64,000 nt of DNA, taken from the NCBI RefSeq assembly GCF_017742245.1, contig NZ_JAGHKO010000004.1:1116001-1180000 (forward strand), read 5' to 3'. This document shows, piece by piece, positions 18,868-28,383 of the stretch; position 1 is the stretch's first letter; every line of letters starts with the position of its first letter. Position numbers and translations under genes: made by a program. The stretch comes from Niastella soli. Its GTDB lineage: Bacteria > Bacteroidota > Bacteroidia > Chitinophagales > Chitinophagaceae. The notes beneath the pieces were generated by a model that made no database searches, was not told where the DNA came from, and saw only the letters and a list, made by a program, of their open reading frames with translations.

Positions 18868-20769
18868 CTATTTTTTTGCAGCGTTGCCTTCATTTCCAGT
18901 GGTAGTACTGGCAGCTGTCTGTTTCGCCGCCTGCGCTCTTCTCTTCCACACATCAGCCCAGTCGATCAATGGATAGATATTGTATTTTTTCGCCGTTACA
19001 TCAAAAAGCCCCTGTAGCTCTTTTAACTTTTCCGGGTACTTTTTAGCCAGATCTGTCCGTTCATTAAAATCATCATTCAGGTTGTACAATTCCCATACAT
19101 CTTTATCGAAATTGCGTTCAACGGAATCTTTACCCGGCAACACATTGATGTCTATATAATCCGGGTGGTGTGCAGCAGCGGCTTTCCAGCCATCTTTATA
19201 AATAGCCCGGGAACCGAAAATATAGTAATACTGTTCTGTATGACGGCTTTGTGCAGTGGCATTATCCAGTGAATAATACAACGAGGTACCCTGCAGTGTA
19301 TCCTGTTTAATGCCTTTGATCTTCTCCGGTAATGAAAGCCCGGCAAATTCCAACGTGGTCGGCAGAATATCAACCACATGTCCGTATTGATTTCTGACAC
19401 CGCCTTTATCCTTTATGCCTTTGGGATAAAAGATGATCAGTGGATTGTGCGTACCACCTTCAGCATTGGCATCCTGTTTCCAGTATTTGAAAGGCGTATT
19501 GGTTGCCTGTGCCCAGCCAAGCGGATAATTGGTATTTGATCCGGAAGGCGTACCTATTTCACCAATTTTTTCCAGGTTGCTCTTAAACTGTTCTTCATCG
19601 GAGACCTTACCACCCAGCGGTCCCCTGTTGAGCACGCCCTGGAAGGTCCCTTCTTTACTGGCGCCATTGTCGCCAATGATCACAAAGAACAAGGTATTGT
19701 CCAGTTGTTTTATTTCTTTTAAGTGATCAACAATACGGCCCACCTGCGCATCGATGTACGTAAGGTAAGCGGCATATATTTCCATAAAACGGGCATACAC
19801 TTTCTTCTGATCAGGGGTTAAGGTATTCCATGCCTTTATATATTGATTGCGGGTTGGCAATTGCGCAGTGGCGGGAATAAGTCCCAGCTTTTTCTGATTA
19901 GCGATCACTTTATCGCGATATACATCCCAGCCTTCATCAAATTTCCCTTTGTACAGATCAGCCCATGATGGCGGCACCTGATGAGGCGCATGGGTAGCAC
20001 CGGGCGCATAGTACAGGAAGAAAGGTTTATCAGGGGCTGCTTTTTTTTGTTTTGAGATATAACTGATAGCCTTATCCGTAATGGTCTCATTCAGGTTCCT
20101 GCCATCAGGAGTTATATGTGCATTATCTTCTACCAGGTCAGGTTTGTACTGATCGGTTTGCGATCCCAGGAAACCATAGAAATGATCGAACCCTTTGCCG
20201 GATGGCCAGCGATCAAAGGGGCCTGCATCGGTTGCATCTTCATCGGGTGTTACACCATATTTGCCCACGGCAAAGGTGTTATAACCGTTCTCGCGAAGTA
20301 TTTCCGCCACCGTTCCCTTATCGGCAGGGATCCGGCCATCCCAACCGGGAAACCCAGCCGACAATGCTGTATGAGCAAATCCGCCCATATGCACGGAGTG
20401 CTGGTTGCGCCCTGTTAATAAAGCAGCCCGGGTAGGTGCACAGATAGCGCATGTGTGAAAGTTGGTATAGCGTAAACCCTGGTTGGCCAAACTATCGAAT
20501 GTAGGCGTAGGGATCAATCCGCCAAAAGCGCTGGCGGCGCCAAAGCCAACATCGTCGAGCAGTACCCATACAATATTGGGCGAACCGGCTGGTGCTTTAA
20601 CCGCAGGCTGCCACCATTCTTTTGAATCGGCATAGGTTTTACCCACTACGCCCTGGTAAGACTGGGGAGCTGTTTGCGCCTTACCATCAAATGGCAGCGC
20701 AGTAATACCCGCAAGCATTGAGGAGACCAATACCATTTTGGTTACCCCGTTGATTTTGTGAAAATGCAT
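18868..20769 (-). CDS. Arylsulfatase (S1-type, formylglycine-dependent)
   Basis: 633-residue sulfatase that should hydrolyse sulfate esters. A signal-like N-terminus (about 1-32, ending GKAQ) targets it to the periplasm or beyond. The active-site signature C-x-P-x-R is present as CAPTR (Cys110 to Arg114); Cys110 would be converted to formylglycine by a maturation enzyme that is not in this window. Metal-binding residues are seen at Asp72-Asp73 (LLDDVGFG) and in the later GDNGASKEG segment. The C-terminus (WKAAAAHH, WELYNLNDDFNERTDLA) is typical of large bacterial arylsulfatases. It follows a SusD gene by 42 nt and ends the SusC-SusD-sulfatase operon, so a sulfated compound is the likely imported substrate. 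Confidence 0.93.
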   Translation of the reverse strand: MHFHKINGVTKMVLVSSMLAGITALPFDGKAQTAPQSYQGVVGKTYADSKEWWQPAVKAPAGSPNIVWVLLDDVGFGAASAFGGLIPTPTFDSLANQGLRYTNFHTCAICAPTRAALLTGRNQHSVHMGGFAHTALSAGFPGWDGRIPADKGTVAEILRENGYNTFAVGKYGVTPDEDATDAGPFDRWPSGKGFDHFYGFLGSQTDQYKPDLVEDNAHITPDGRNLNETITDKAISYISKQKKAAPDKPFFLYYAPGATHAPHQVPPSWADLYKGKFDEGWDVYRDKVIANQKKLGLIPATAQLPTRNQYIKAWNTLTPDQKKVYARFMEIYAAYLTYIDAQVGRIVDHLKEIKQLDNTLFFVIIGDNGASKEGTFQGVLNRGPLGGKVSDEEQFKSNLEKIGEIGTPSGSNTNYPLGWAQATNTPFKYWKQDANAEGGTHNPLIIFYPKGIKDKGGVRNQYGHVVDILPTTLEFAGLSLPEKIKGIKQDTLQGTSLYYSLDNATAQSRHTEQYYYIFGSRAIYKDGWKAAAAHHPDYIDINVLPGKDSVERNFDKDVWELYNLNDDFNERTDLAKKYPEKLKELQGLFDVTAKKYNIYPLIDWADVWKRRAQAAKQTAASTTTGNEGNAAKK

Positions 20770-20811
20770 GTTGATGTATTTAATGATTGATGAATTAAGT
20801 TTTGTTAGTTT

Positions 20812-22290
20812 TTACCACCCCGGATTTTGGGTTAAACCGGCCAGATCAATTTCAACCTGTGGTATAGGATATAGTGTGTCTTTAAGCGCCGCACCTGTTT
20901 TAGCCGGGAACTTTTTCAACGCATCGAACAAATAACTGCCGCCTCTTCTCGACAGATCGAACCAGCGGTTCCCCTCCAGGATAAATTCTTTTCTTCTTTC
21001 ATGGAAAACAGAATCCCGGAAAGCAGTCTGCGATAATCCTGTTGTAAGATTGGCAATACCGGCTCTTGTTCTCACCTTATTGATGGCAGTATAGGCATCT
21101 GTGGTGGGACCGCCATTGAGTTCATTCAGGGTCTCAGCATATAAAAGCAATACATCGGCATAACGGATCACCGGAGTATTCAATCCGCTTTGTGCCTGAC
21201 TGGTCAAGGGAGATACACTGTAATCGATGAACTTATTCCACCGGGGTGCGCCAAAATTTATGGTTTGTCCGGTTGACGTATTTAACAGCGTAGTAAAAAA
21301 GGTAACACCCCGCCGCGTATCGCTGGCATCGAAGAGCTGATATACAGTACTATCGGCCGGAATATCGCCAGGATAAACCGCCGGGTTAAACGAACTAAAG
21401 CTTCCTGAACTGATAAACTGGGTACTGTTTTTGGCGCCCAGGTTGGTTTCAAATTGTACAGAGAAAACATGCTCTACCCCATTCTTTGTAGCCTTTTGAA
21501 AAGCATCTTTAAAATTGGCAAACAGGTTATATCCATACCCCCCGGTGGCATTCGTAAATGTTCCGGCAGTTATTACTTTTTGCAATTCAGCAAGCGCGTT
21601 CGGCCAATCCCGCCTGGTCACATATACTTTTGCCAGTAAGGCATGCGCAGCGCCGCTGGTAGCCCTCCCTATGTCGGCCCCGGAATATGACTTTGGTAAA
21701 TTGAATCCTTCCTTCAGATCGGCAACGATCTGCTGATAAACACTATCCTTTGATGTTCTGCCGGTCTTTAAATTGTTTACATCAACCGTGGTGGGGTCAT
21801 GCAATACCAGGGGCACATCCCCGAATAAACGTACCAGGTTAAAATACAACAGGGCCCTTACAAACCGGGCTTCGCGTACCAGGCGTTCGCGCAGTGTGGT
21901 ATCTATAGACATACCTGCTACATTATCTACAGCCACGTTCGCCCTGCTGATGCCATAATAATGTTGCTGCCAGATCTTTCGTACCCGGTCATTTGCCGGT
22001 ACATAAGTAGTTGTTCCCAATGCCCGTACATCCGGATTGGTATTGCTGGGACTGAACACCAACTCATCGCCTCCATTACAGGTAAGCAGGTTAAGATTAC
22101 GGCCGTAAATAGGGAAATCACCGGCCGGGTCGCTGTTCAATGTACTATACACCGCACTAACGGCGGCAAGCGCATCAGCAGGTGTTTTATAAAACTGACC
22201 GGCCACGGTTACAGAAGCGGGGTCTTCTGTGAGTTTGTTGCAGGATAGCAGTAAACCTGCTGCAACAACTCCATATATGATTCGTTTCAT
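20812..22290 (-). CDS. SusD/RagB-family outer-membrane lipoprotein
   Basis: 492-residue SusD-like lipoprotein, a short member of the family. The lipobox is LLSC (Cys17). Landmarks are VREARFVRALLYFNLVRLFGDVPL (in parts: EARFVRAL, FGDVPL), the GAAHALLAKVYVTRRDW TPR-type helix, VIRYADVLLLYAETLNE and FHERRKEFILEGNRWFDLSRRG (in parts). It starts 21 nt after the end of the SusC gene and is followed after 42 nt by the sulfatase gene, so the three genes form one operon. Confidence 0.95.
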   Translation of the reverse strand: MKRIIYGVVAAGLLLSCNKLTEDPASVTVAGQFYKTPADALAAVSAVYSTLNSDPAGDFPIYGRNLNLLTCNGGDELVFSPSNTNPDVRALGTTTYVPANDRVRKIWQQHYYGISRANVAVDNVAGMSIDTTLRERLVREARFVRALLYFNLVRLFGDVPLVLHDPTTVDVNNLKTGRTSKDSVYQQIVADLKEGFNLPKSYSGADIGRATSGAAHALLAKVYVTRRDWPNALAELQKVITAGTFTNATGGYGYNLFANFKDAFQKATKNGVEHVFSVQFETNLGAKNSTQFISSGSFSSFNPAVYPGDIPADSTVYQLFDASDTRRGVTFFTTLLNTSTGQTINFGAPRWNKFIDYSVSPLTSQAQSGLNTPVIRYADVLLLYAETLNELNGGPTTDAYTAINKVRTRAGIANLTTGLSQTAFRDSVFHERRKEFILEGNRWFDLSRRGGSYLFDALKKFPAKTGAALKDTLYPIPQVEIDLAGLTQNPGW

Positions 22291-22311
22291 TATTGCGGTT
22301 TTAAAGAGCGT

Positions 22312-25300
22312 TTAAAAAGTAATATTTACACCCGCCAGAAAAGTTCTGGTAGCAGGATAAATGCCATAATCTATTCCCTGCTTGGTATTGTCGTTATCGT
22401 AAAAATTCACTTCGGGATTATACCCCGTATAATGCGTGAGGGTAATCAGGTTTTGCGCAGAAACATATACCCGCAACTGTTTGGCCCGGACCTTTGAACT
22501 AATGGTGGCAGGAAAGTTGTAACCCAGGGTGATGTTTTTGAGTTTGGCATAAGAACCATCTTCAATATAGCGGTCGGTAACCTGCGGTACCGGCGAATTG
22601 GTGGCCCGGGCAATGGTACCATTGGGGTTTGTTGTACTATACCTGTTTAACAAGGCAGCCGAAGCGTTCAATGAGATGGTAGGAATTTCCAGCTTCTGTT
22701 GTAACAGGTTAAACAATTTGTTACCAAAAGAACCCTGGATAAAAAACGACAGATCGAAATGCTTCCAGGAAACATTATTTGAAAAGCTGGCCGTGAATGT
22801 TGGCTGTGCACTTCCCAGGTTGTGTTTATCGGCAGTGGTAATAAACCCATCGCCTGTGTTGTCAATATATTTTGTATCGCCCACCTGTTGCGATACACCA
22901 GCCAGCACAGGCACGCCTTTGGTCAGGTCTTCAGCGGTTAACAGTCCATTGGTTGAATATCCCCAAAAGGTACCCACAGGCAATCCCACCTGTACTATGA
23001 CCGGCGACACCTGACCAGTAGGTGCTATGGGAAAAAAGCTGGAACTTTCCCCGAGGTTCAATACTTTATTCCGGTTTGCCGCTATTAAAAAAGTTGAGCG
23101 CCAGGTGAAATCCTGGCTTTTAATATTTTCGGTACTTAGTCCCAATTCAAATCCTTTATTCTCCACACTGCCCACATTCTCTAACTGACTGGCATATCCG
23201 GTATATAATGGAAAAGGCACATACAGCAGCAGATCGGTTGTCTTTTTATAATACGCATCAAAAGTGACATTTATACGATTGTTAAATAAACCGAGATCAA
23301 CACCGGCATTGTACTGGCTAGTGGTTTCCCATTTCAGATCAGGATTGGCTAACTGAACCGGCGCAATACCCGTTACCAGGGTATTGTTGAAATAATAGTT
23401 GGTGGGCGCCAGTGCGGCCAGTGAACTATAAGGCGGCACTTCGGAATTACCGGTCTTACCGGCCGTTACCCGTAATTTAAGGTTGCTGATATACCGGTCG
23501 AACCGCTGAAAGAAATCCTCTTTGTTTATATTCCATGAAATGCCAATGGAAGGAAAATAGCCCCATTTGTTGTTTGCCCCTAACCGTGAGGAGCCATCGG
23601 CGCGTTCAGACAAGGTGATGTTATATTTATGTAGGTAAGAATAATTCACCCTTGCCAGAAAAGAATTCAGGGTCGATTGGTGCGCATCGGAGAGGGACAA
23701 CACCGCCGATCCGGCATACGACAGATTATTATAAGTGGTAAGGTCGTTAGGGAATTTCTGGGAGCTGGCTACTGCGGATTCATCTTTTGAAAACTGCGTG
23801 GTATAGCCAGCCAGTACATTCAGGAAATGTGTATTTTGCCAGGTATGGTCCCAGGTAAGGGTATTTTCATTCAACCAGGAAACAGCGGCCACCGTACCTA
23901 CAGAACCATAACCACCCATTGTATAACCATTCGAAGAACCGGCCGGTGAATTGGTGTAGGCGCATAATAATTCTGTTTGGTATTCAGGATATCGACGCCG
24001 CCGGTGATCTTAAGCACCAGCTCCTTTAGTATTTTATATTCGGCAGAAGCGCTTCCCATAACCCGGGTAAGATAACTACGGTTGGTAGTAGCTACTATAT
24101 CCTGTAATGGATTGGTGGGCGAAGCGGTATACGGACTGGTAGTATTGTAAGTACCATCACCGTTCTTTATCAATGCTACGGGTGAAGACAATACCAGGCT
24201 GGGATAGGCGCCGCTGAAGTTAATACTGTTGTAGCCACTTCCTGTTAATTTATCTTCCAGCGACCGGCTGCCGAAAATATTGGCAGCCACCTTAAACCGG
24301 TCGGTCACATTCCTTTCGTAGTTGATGCGTGCCGAATACCGCTTAAACCCTGAATTCAACACCGTCCCCTGTTGATTAAAATAATTCCCGGAAATAAGGT
24401 AGCGCGATTTGTCATCGCCACCCGCAAGGGATAATTCATGGTTTTGTACTGGCGCATCCCTCAGCGCGGAACTTTGCCAGTCAGATCCATCGCCTGCAGC
24501 AGCAATTGCCGAATCGGTGAATGTTTTGGGTTTACCATCACTGAGATTGATATCGTTTACCAGCGATGCCCACTGAGCAGCATTTAAAAGGTCCAGCTTT
24601 TTAGACACCTGTTGTTCACCGTAATAAGCACTATAATTAAATTCGTCGGTGCCCTTTTTTCCCCGGCGGGTAGTGATCACCACAACCCCATTGGCACCGC
24701 GTGAGCCATAGATGGCAGTTGCCGAGGCGTCTTTCAGTATCTCAATTGATTCAATATCGCTGGGGTTAATAGTGGCCAGCGCATTCACACTGGCGCCATT
24801 GGAAGCGCCTGTATTGGTAAAGCTGTTATTGTTGTAAATGATAAACCCGTCAATAACATACAAGGGTTCATTGCCGAAAGTGATGGAATTGCCACCACGC
24901 ACCCGTATGGTGGCTGTACTGCCAGGTTGCGCTGAACTTTGCGTTACCGCCACACCGGGCACCGCTCCCTGTATGAGGTTATCGAAAGAAACAGCAGGCT
25001 GGGTAAGCAGGTTTTTGGGAACACTTGTAACCGCGCCAGCTACATCACTTCTTCTTTGCGTGCCATAGCCAACTACTACAACATCACTCAGCTGGGCATT
25101 ACCTGGTTTTAAACGGATATCAACAGGCTTATAATCCTTCACGGTTATTTCCCGGGACTCATACCCCACATGGCTTACTTCATAAACAACGGGAATTTTT
25201 TGACCGGTAATAAAGGTGAATGCCCCTTCGTCATCGGCAACCACATGGTGCGTGGTGCCTTTAATATGCACCACTGCACCCGCCAGCGGTTCTTTTGTTC

Positions 25301-25472
25301 TGTCATCCACCACCTTGCCAACCAACTGCACATTATTGTTTTGGGCAGAGGCCGAAAGTGAGACAAGGGAAAGAAAAAGCATTGTCTGAACAGATAGTCG
25401 CAGCAATGCAGGGTCATTGACCGGCAATAGCTTGCCAGCAAGGTATTTTTTATACCTTTGAAACAGATTCAT
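22312..25472 (-). pseudogene. SusC-family outer-membrane transporter interrupted by one frameshift
   Basis: Two overlapping frames (23898-25472 and 22312-23919) together make a normal full-length SusC. The first part has a signal peptide (about residues 25-43), carboxypeptidase-regulatory-like domain, SDVVVVGYG TonB box and plug motifs (PLYVIDGFI, IEILKDASATAIYGSRGANGV). It runs into the barrel, then leaves frame after NYYAPTP. The second frame continues the barrel without loss (NSPAGSSNGYTMGGYG) to a typical end, LAGVNITF. The junction lies near 23951-23962, and the total of 3161 nt is one base short of a whole number of codons. This fits a one-base deletion, real or a sequencing error. The intact operon partners (SusD and sulfatase) argue that the gene is recently broken or miscalled. 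Confidence 0.88.
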
Positions 25473-25550
25473 GTTAATGATGTTTTATCGTTAATGTAAT
25501 CAGGATGAAGACCAGTAAGTGATTGGCGTTACGGACTGATCTCATCCCGG

Positions 25551-25588
25551 AACCGGTAGGAATTATTCTTACCGGTTTTTTTATTCTC
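25551..25588 (+). terminator. Leader hairpin: plus-strand terminator-like, opposite SusC transcription
   Basis: Arms AACCGGTAGGAAT and ATTCTTACCGGTT (25551-25577, one mismatch) are followed on the plus strand by a T-run (TTTTTTATT). As a terminator it would stop plus-strand (antisense) transcription coming out of the SusC leader. On the minus strand it would be a hairpin about 80 nt before the SusC start, either in the leader RNA or as an operator. Which of these is real cannot be decided from sequence. Confidence 0.55.
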
Positions 25589-25902
25589 TATTTGACTGAC
25601 GTTTATTGGTTAATTACAATGCACGGCTATTCATTCATCTGGTGCGGAAGGGGTCAGAGGTTGTATGCAGGCAATCTTGTATCAGTATGGACAATTATCA
25701 GCGGAGTAAGTGTTAACAGCAACAACAACAGCATTCTTTTAACAGAATACTGCTATAAGATCCTGCCTGGGTGGCAGGTTGAAAAAAAATTATATTGTTC
25801 GAGGTAATTCCCATAACAATAGTATTGGTTTTAACATTTCCTGATACAAATATAATGAATTCATTTAGTCTACCAAATTAGTCGGAATAACAAACAAAAA
25901 AA

Positions 25903-25931
25903 AACAGCCTCGCCCCATAGCGATGGCTGTT
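25903..25931 (-). terminator. Intrinsic terminator of the SDR gene
   Basis: Stem AACAGCC/GGCTGTT plus a CGC/GCG extension around a short loop. On the minus strand it is followed by a run of nine T residues. It lies about 50 nt past the SDR stop codon at 25982. Confidence 0.8.
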
Positions 25932-25981
25932 ACAGATACCTGACCAGGAATGATCAGCGTGTTACTATTTACGGGTTAGTG

Positions 25982-26812
25982 TTATTTTACTGCTAAATTT
26001 ACCGGCGCAGGATCTAATGAGTTTACCTGTTGCACTGCCGGTTTATATATTTTGCCACCGATCTTTTCTACAAATGATTTGGGAAAGAACCGGGGGAAGA
26101 AGGCATGTAACTTGTTACTACGACCCGGAATGATCTCCACTTTTCCCTTAAATAAACCACGCACTGCGATCTTCCCAACCAGGTCGGGCGACATATTAAA
26201 TCGTTCTGCCGTTTTTTTAACTTCATCCGACATGCGGGCCCGGTTCACAAAATCGGTATCGGTGCTACCAGGGATCAGCACGCTTACCGATACGGAAGAA
26301 GCTTTCAATTCAAACCGCAATCCCCTGGTAAACGATACAACAAAGGCTTTTGAAGCAGCATATACATTTAAATAGGGTACAGATTGAAAACAAGTAGTAC
26401 TGCCAACATTCAACAAAAAAGACTGGCGGTGCTTTTTCAAAACAGGGATATAGGCATGCGACAGGGATACCTGTGCTTTTATATTCACGTCGATCATATT
26501 CAATTGTTCTTCCAGCGACAATTGTTCAAACGAACCGTTCAAACCATACCCCGCATTGTTAATCACAACCTGCAGTTCATTATGCCAGATGGAAGTCCAT
26601 GAGGTTATGGTTTCCAGGGAACCGGCAACCGACAGATCGAGAGGCAGTGTATATACTATAGATCCGGATGTTGATTCCAGTTCCTCTTTTGTGGCAGCCA
26701 ATGCAGCCCCATCTTTATCAATAAGCAAGAGGTTAAAACCCTGCCGCGCCAGTTCTCTGGCTATCCCTTTCCCAATACCTTTGGCTGCGCCAGTCACTAA
26801 TGCATATGACAT
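25982..26812 (-). CDS. Short-chain dehydrogenase/reductase (SDR)
   Basis: 276-residue NAD(P)-dependent oxidoreductase of the classical SDR family. The dinucleotide-binding motif TGAAKGIG spans residues 7-14, the structural NNAG motif 85-88, the catalytic Ser is at about 138 (NVGSTT), and Tyr151 and Lys155 form the YAASK motif. Asp32 in LLLIDKDG after the second strand favours NAD over NADP. The basic C-terminal segment (residues 225-260, rich in Lys/Phe/Pro) resembles ketoacyl/steroid-like SDRs that touch membranes. Substrate unknown. A PhyH-type dioxygenase gene lies 258 nt upstream on the same strand, with a repeat-filled gap between them. Confidence 0.9.
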   Translation of the reverse strand: MSYALVTGAAKGIGKGIARELARQGFNLLLIDKDGAALAATKEELESTSGSIVYTLPLDLSVAGSLETITSWTSIWHNELQVVINNAGYGLNGSFEQLSLEEQLNMIDVNIKAQVSLSHAYIPVLKKHRQSFLLNVGSTTCFQSVPYLNVYAASKAFVVSFTRGLRFELKASSVSVSVLIPGSTDTDFVNRARMSDEVKKTAERFNMSPDLVGKIAVRGLFKGKVEIIPGRSNKLHAFFPRFFPKSFVEKIGGKIYKPAVQQVNSLDPAPVNLAVK

Positions 26813-26848
26813 AATGTTTTATTTAATGGTACAAAAATGATCAACCTT

Positions 26849-26969
26849 CAATCGGCAATCGGCAATCGGTCTCGGCTCAGCCGAGAGCAATCGGCAATCG
26901 GCAATCTCCGACTAATAGCTAGTTTCGCTTTGGGCAATCGTGAAACGGCAGACGGCAGACGGCAGACGG
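26849..26969. repeat. Heptamer tandem repeats (CAATCGG and GGCAGAC)
   Basis: Three head-to-tail copies of CAATCGG (26849-26869), a palindrome CTCGGCTCAGCCGAG (26871-26885), further CAATCGG copies (about 26888-26906), and then three copies of GGCAGAC (26947-26967). The repeats lie between the SDR and PhyH genes. The complement of GGCAGAC recurs five times at 54926-54960. No spacer/repeat pattern of a CRISPR is present. Confidence 0.85.
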
Positions 26970-27070
26970 TTCGCGACATTGGAAATTAATAACTTTCTTG
27001 CACCGCCAAAAACCTTCTACCTTCAATTCCCACACATCCCATTAATCCCAACCATCCCAGTTCAGACTTT

Positions 27071-27952
27071 CTACGCCCTCACCTCCTGTGCCTTCTCTGT
27101 ATTCAGAGAAACAGCCACGCCGGCTAATTTAATGGCAGGTTTGGCTTTTAACTGCGCCAGGCGATGATAGAATGGAGTTGGACTATCCTTGTGTTTAGGT
27201 TGATATGCCCCGGTTATTATCGGAATATACATTACCCTTCTACGGCTTTTTTCACCGATATGAGGTGATTGTTGTACCCGGTGCCATAACCGGCCGTCGT
27301 GCACGGTTAAATCACCGGCCTCAATATCAAACCCAACTTCTTTTTTATCGGGGGTATTGTCAATAAAGTATTTCTTCCTGAATAACAACCGGAACAACCC
27401 CTGATTATGGGTACCCGGTAAAACCCGCAAGCCCCCATTCTCAAAAGGGCAATCATCCAGGTGAACGCCCACATTCAACATGGGTAAAATGCGGGAGCCT
27501 AAAAACAGGTCCCGCGGACTATCCGTATGCCAGCCCAGTTGTTTATACTGGCTGTTAATGGTGTTTACATAATGATTTACCACCAGGCCGTCCTTTTCAT
27601 TTTCACCCACCCGGCCTTCATAAGCGCCCAGCAATTTTACAAGCGATTGGATACGGCCGTCATTTAAAAAATCATGTAGTTGTTGACTGTATTGTGAGGC
27701 AAACGCCAGGCGTTGAATAAAGGGACTACCCCATTCATCGTGCCCGAACTTAAGCGGAATGCCGTTGATCTTATCAATATTATTGCGAAGTAAATATTGT
27801 TGTACGCTTTCAATTTCTGCAATAAATCCGCGTACGGTTTCTTTGCTTATAAAATTCCTGAACTGGATAAAGCCGTATTTATTGAAATATGCGAGCTGTG
27901 TATCGGTAATAGTTTCTTCCAGGCGAAAAGCCTGCTGTTCAAACTTCTTCAT
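27071..27952 (-). CDS. Phytanoyl-CoA dioxygenase (PhyH) family protein
   Basis: 293-residue Fe(II)/2-oxoglutarate-dependent oxygenase. The iron-binding triad is visible as His142 and Asp144 in GWHTDSPRD and the distal His224 in GRLWHRVQQ. A basic cluster after it (about 236-239, KSRRR) should bind 2-oxoglutarate. The intermediate segment ENGGLRVLPGTHNQG is a hallmark of the family. No signal peptide, so it is cytoplasmic. Its substrate is unknown: related enzymes hydroxylate fatty acyl-CoAs, small metabolites or natural products. The nearest gene downstream is an SDR, and hydroxylation followed by oxidation is an attractive but unproven pairing. Confidence 0.88.
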   Translation of the reverse strand: MKKFEQQAFRLEETITDTQLAYFNKYGFIQFRNFISKETVRGFIAEIESVQQYLLRNNIDKINGIPLKFGHDEWGSPFIQRLAFASQYSQQLHDFLNDGRIQSLVKLLGAYEGRVGENEKDGLVVNHYVNTINSQYKQLGWHTDSPRDLFLGSRILPMLNVGVHLDDCPFENGGLRVLPGTHNQGLFRLLFRKKYFIDNTPDKKEVGFDIEAGDLTVHDGRLWHRVQQSPHIGEKSRRRVMYIPIITGAYQPKHKDSPTPFYHRLAQLKAKPAIKLAGVAVSLNTEKAQEVRA

Positions 27953-28383
27953 ATAAAAAGTTTTGCGAGGTAAATATAAACGCAGCTATGACCTTATGCA
28001 AGCCACAGATGCAAATAATGTATTACTAAAATGGAAACACCGGGACAAATGAGCTGGAGGAATTATTTCCCGGAAAAGTAATTAGCAACAGCAGGCACAA
28101 CAACGGCCGGAAGTAGATTGAAGGACAATAACAAATGGAGCAGCTATTCGGATAGCCAGGCCCGGAGGCCACCAATCAGTCTTTGAAGTATAAGGTTCCA
28201 TAAAGAGGATGTTTATTAGTCTACTATTTTCATAGGCTAATATACAAACATTCTTACAGCTTGCAAAAATCTTTCATTTTATTTCTTTCTTTTAACAATA
28301 AAAAAAGCCCCGCTTCGGAGCGATGGCTTTTACAATCTTTAATTAAAAACTAATTAGTTATGCTATAATCAGATAATGATCTC
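27953..28383. other. Gene-free stretch between PhyH gene and lipoprotein gene
   Basis: 431 bp that include the PhyH promoter region and, at 28303-28331, the terminator of the lipoprotein gene. I see no further gene or repeat in it. Confidence 0.5.
28296..28331 (-). terminator. Intrinsic terminator of the lipoprotein gene
   Basis: Stem AAAAGCC/GGCTTTT with CGCTTCGGAGCG at its tip (28303-28331). On the minus strand it is followed by T residues. It resembles the SDR terminator in layout (stem with GCC/GGC, CGC tip, GAT bulge). It lies about 53 nt past the stop codon at 28384. Confidence 0.8.

Larger units (their letters stand above)
25473..25981. other. Gene-free region upstream of the sulfatase-PUL SusC
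   Basis: A 509-bp region with the SusC start at one end and the SDR terminator at the other. It holds a strong inverted repeat at 25551-25577 and a terminator at 25903-25931, listed separately. A 94-codon plus-strand frame (25523-25807) is present but begins just before the inverted repeat, has no family features and no matching neighbour, so I do not call it a gene. Confidence 0.5.

Noticed and set aside
25523-25807. 94-codon frame in the SusC leader region
   Set aside because: It runs through a terminator-like hairpin, resembles no family and is not followed or preceded by a plus-strand gene.
26849-26969. Possible CRISPR array
   Set aside because: Units are 7 nt, head to tail and without spacers, and there are no cas genes.
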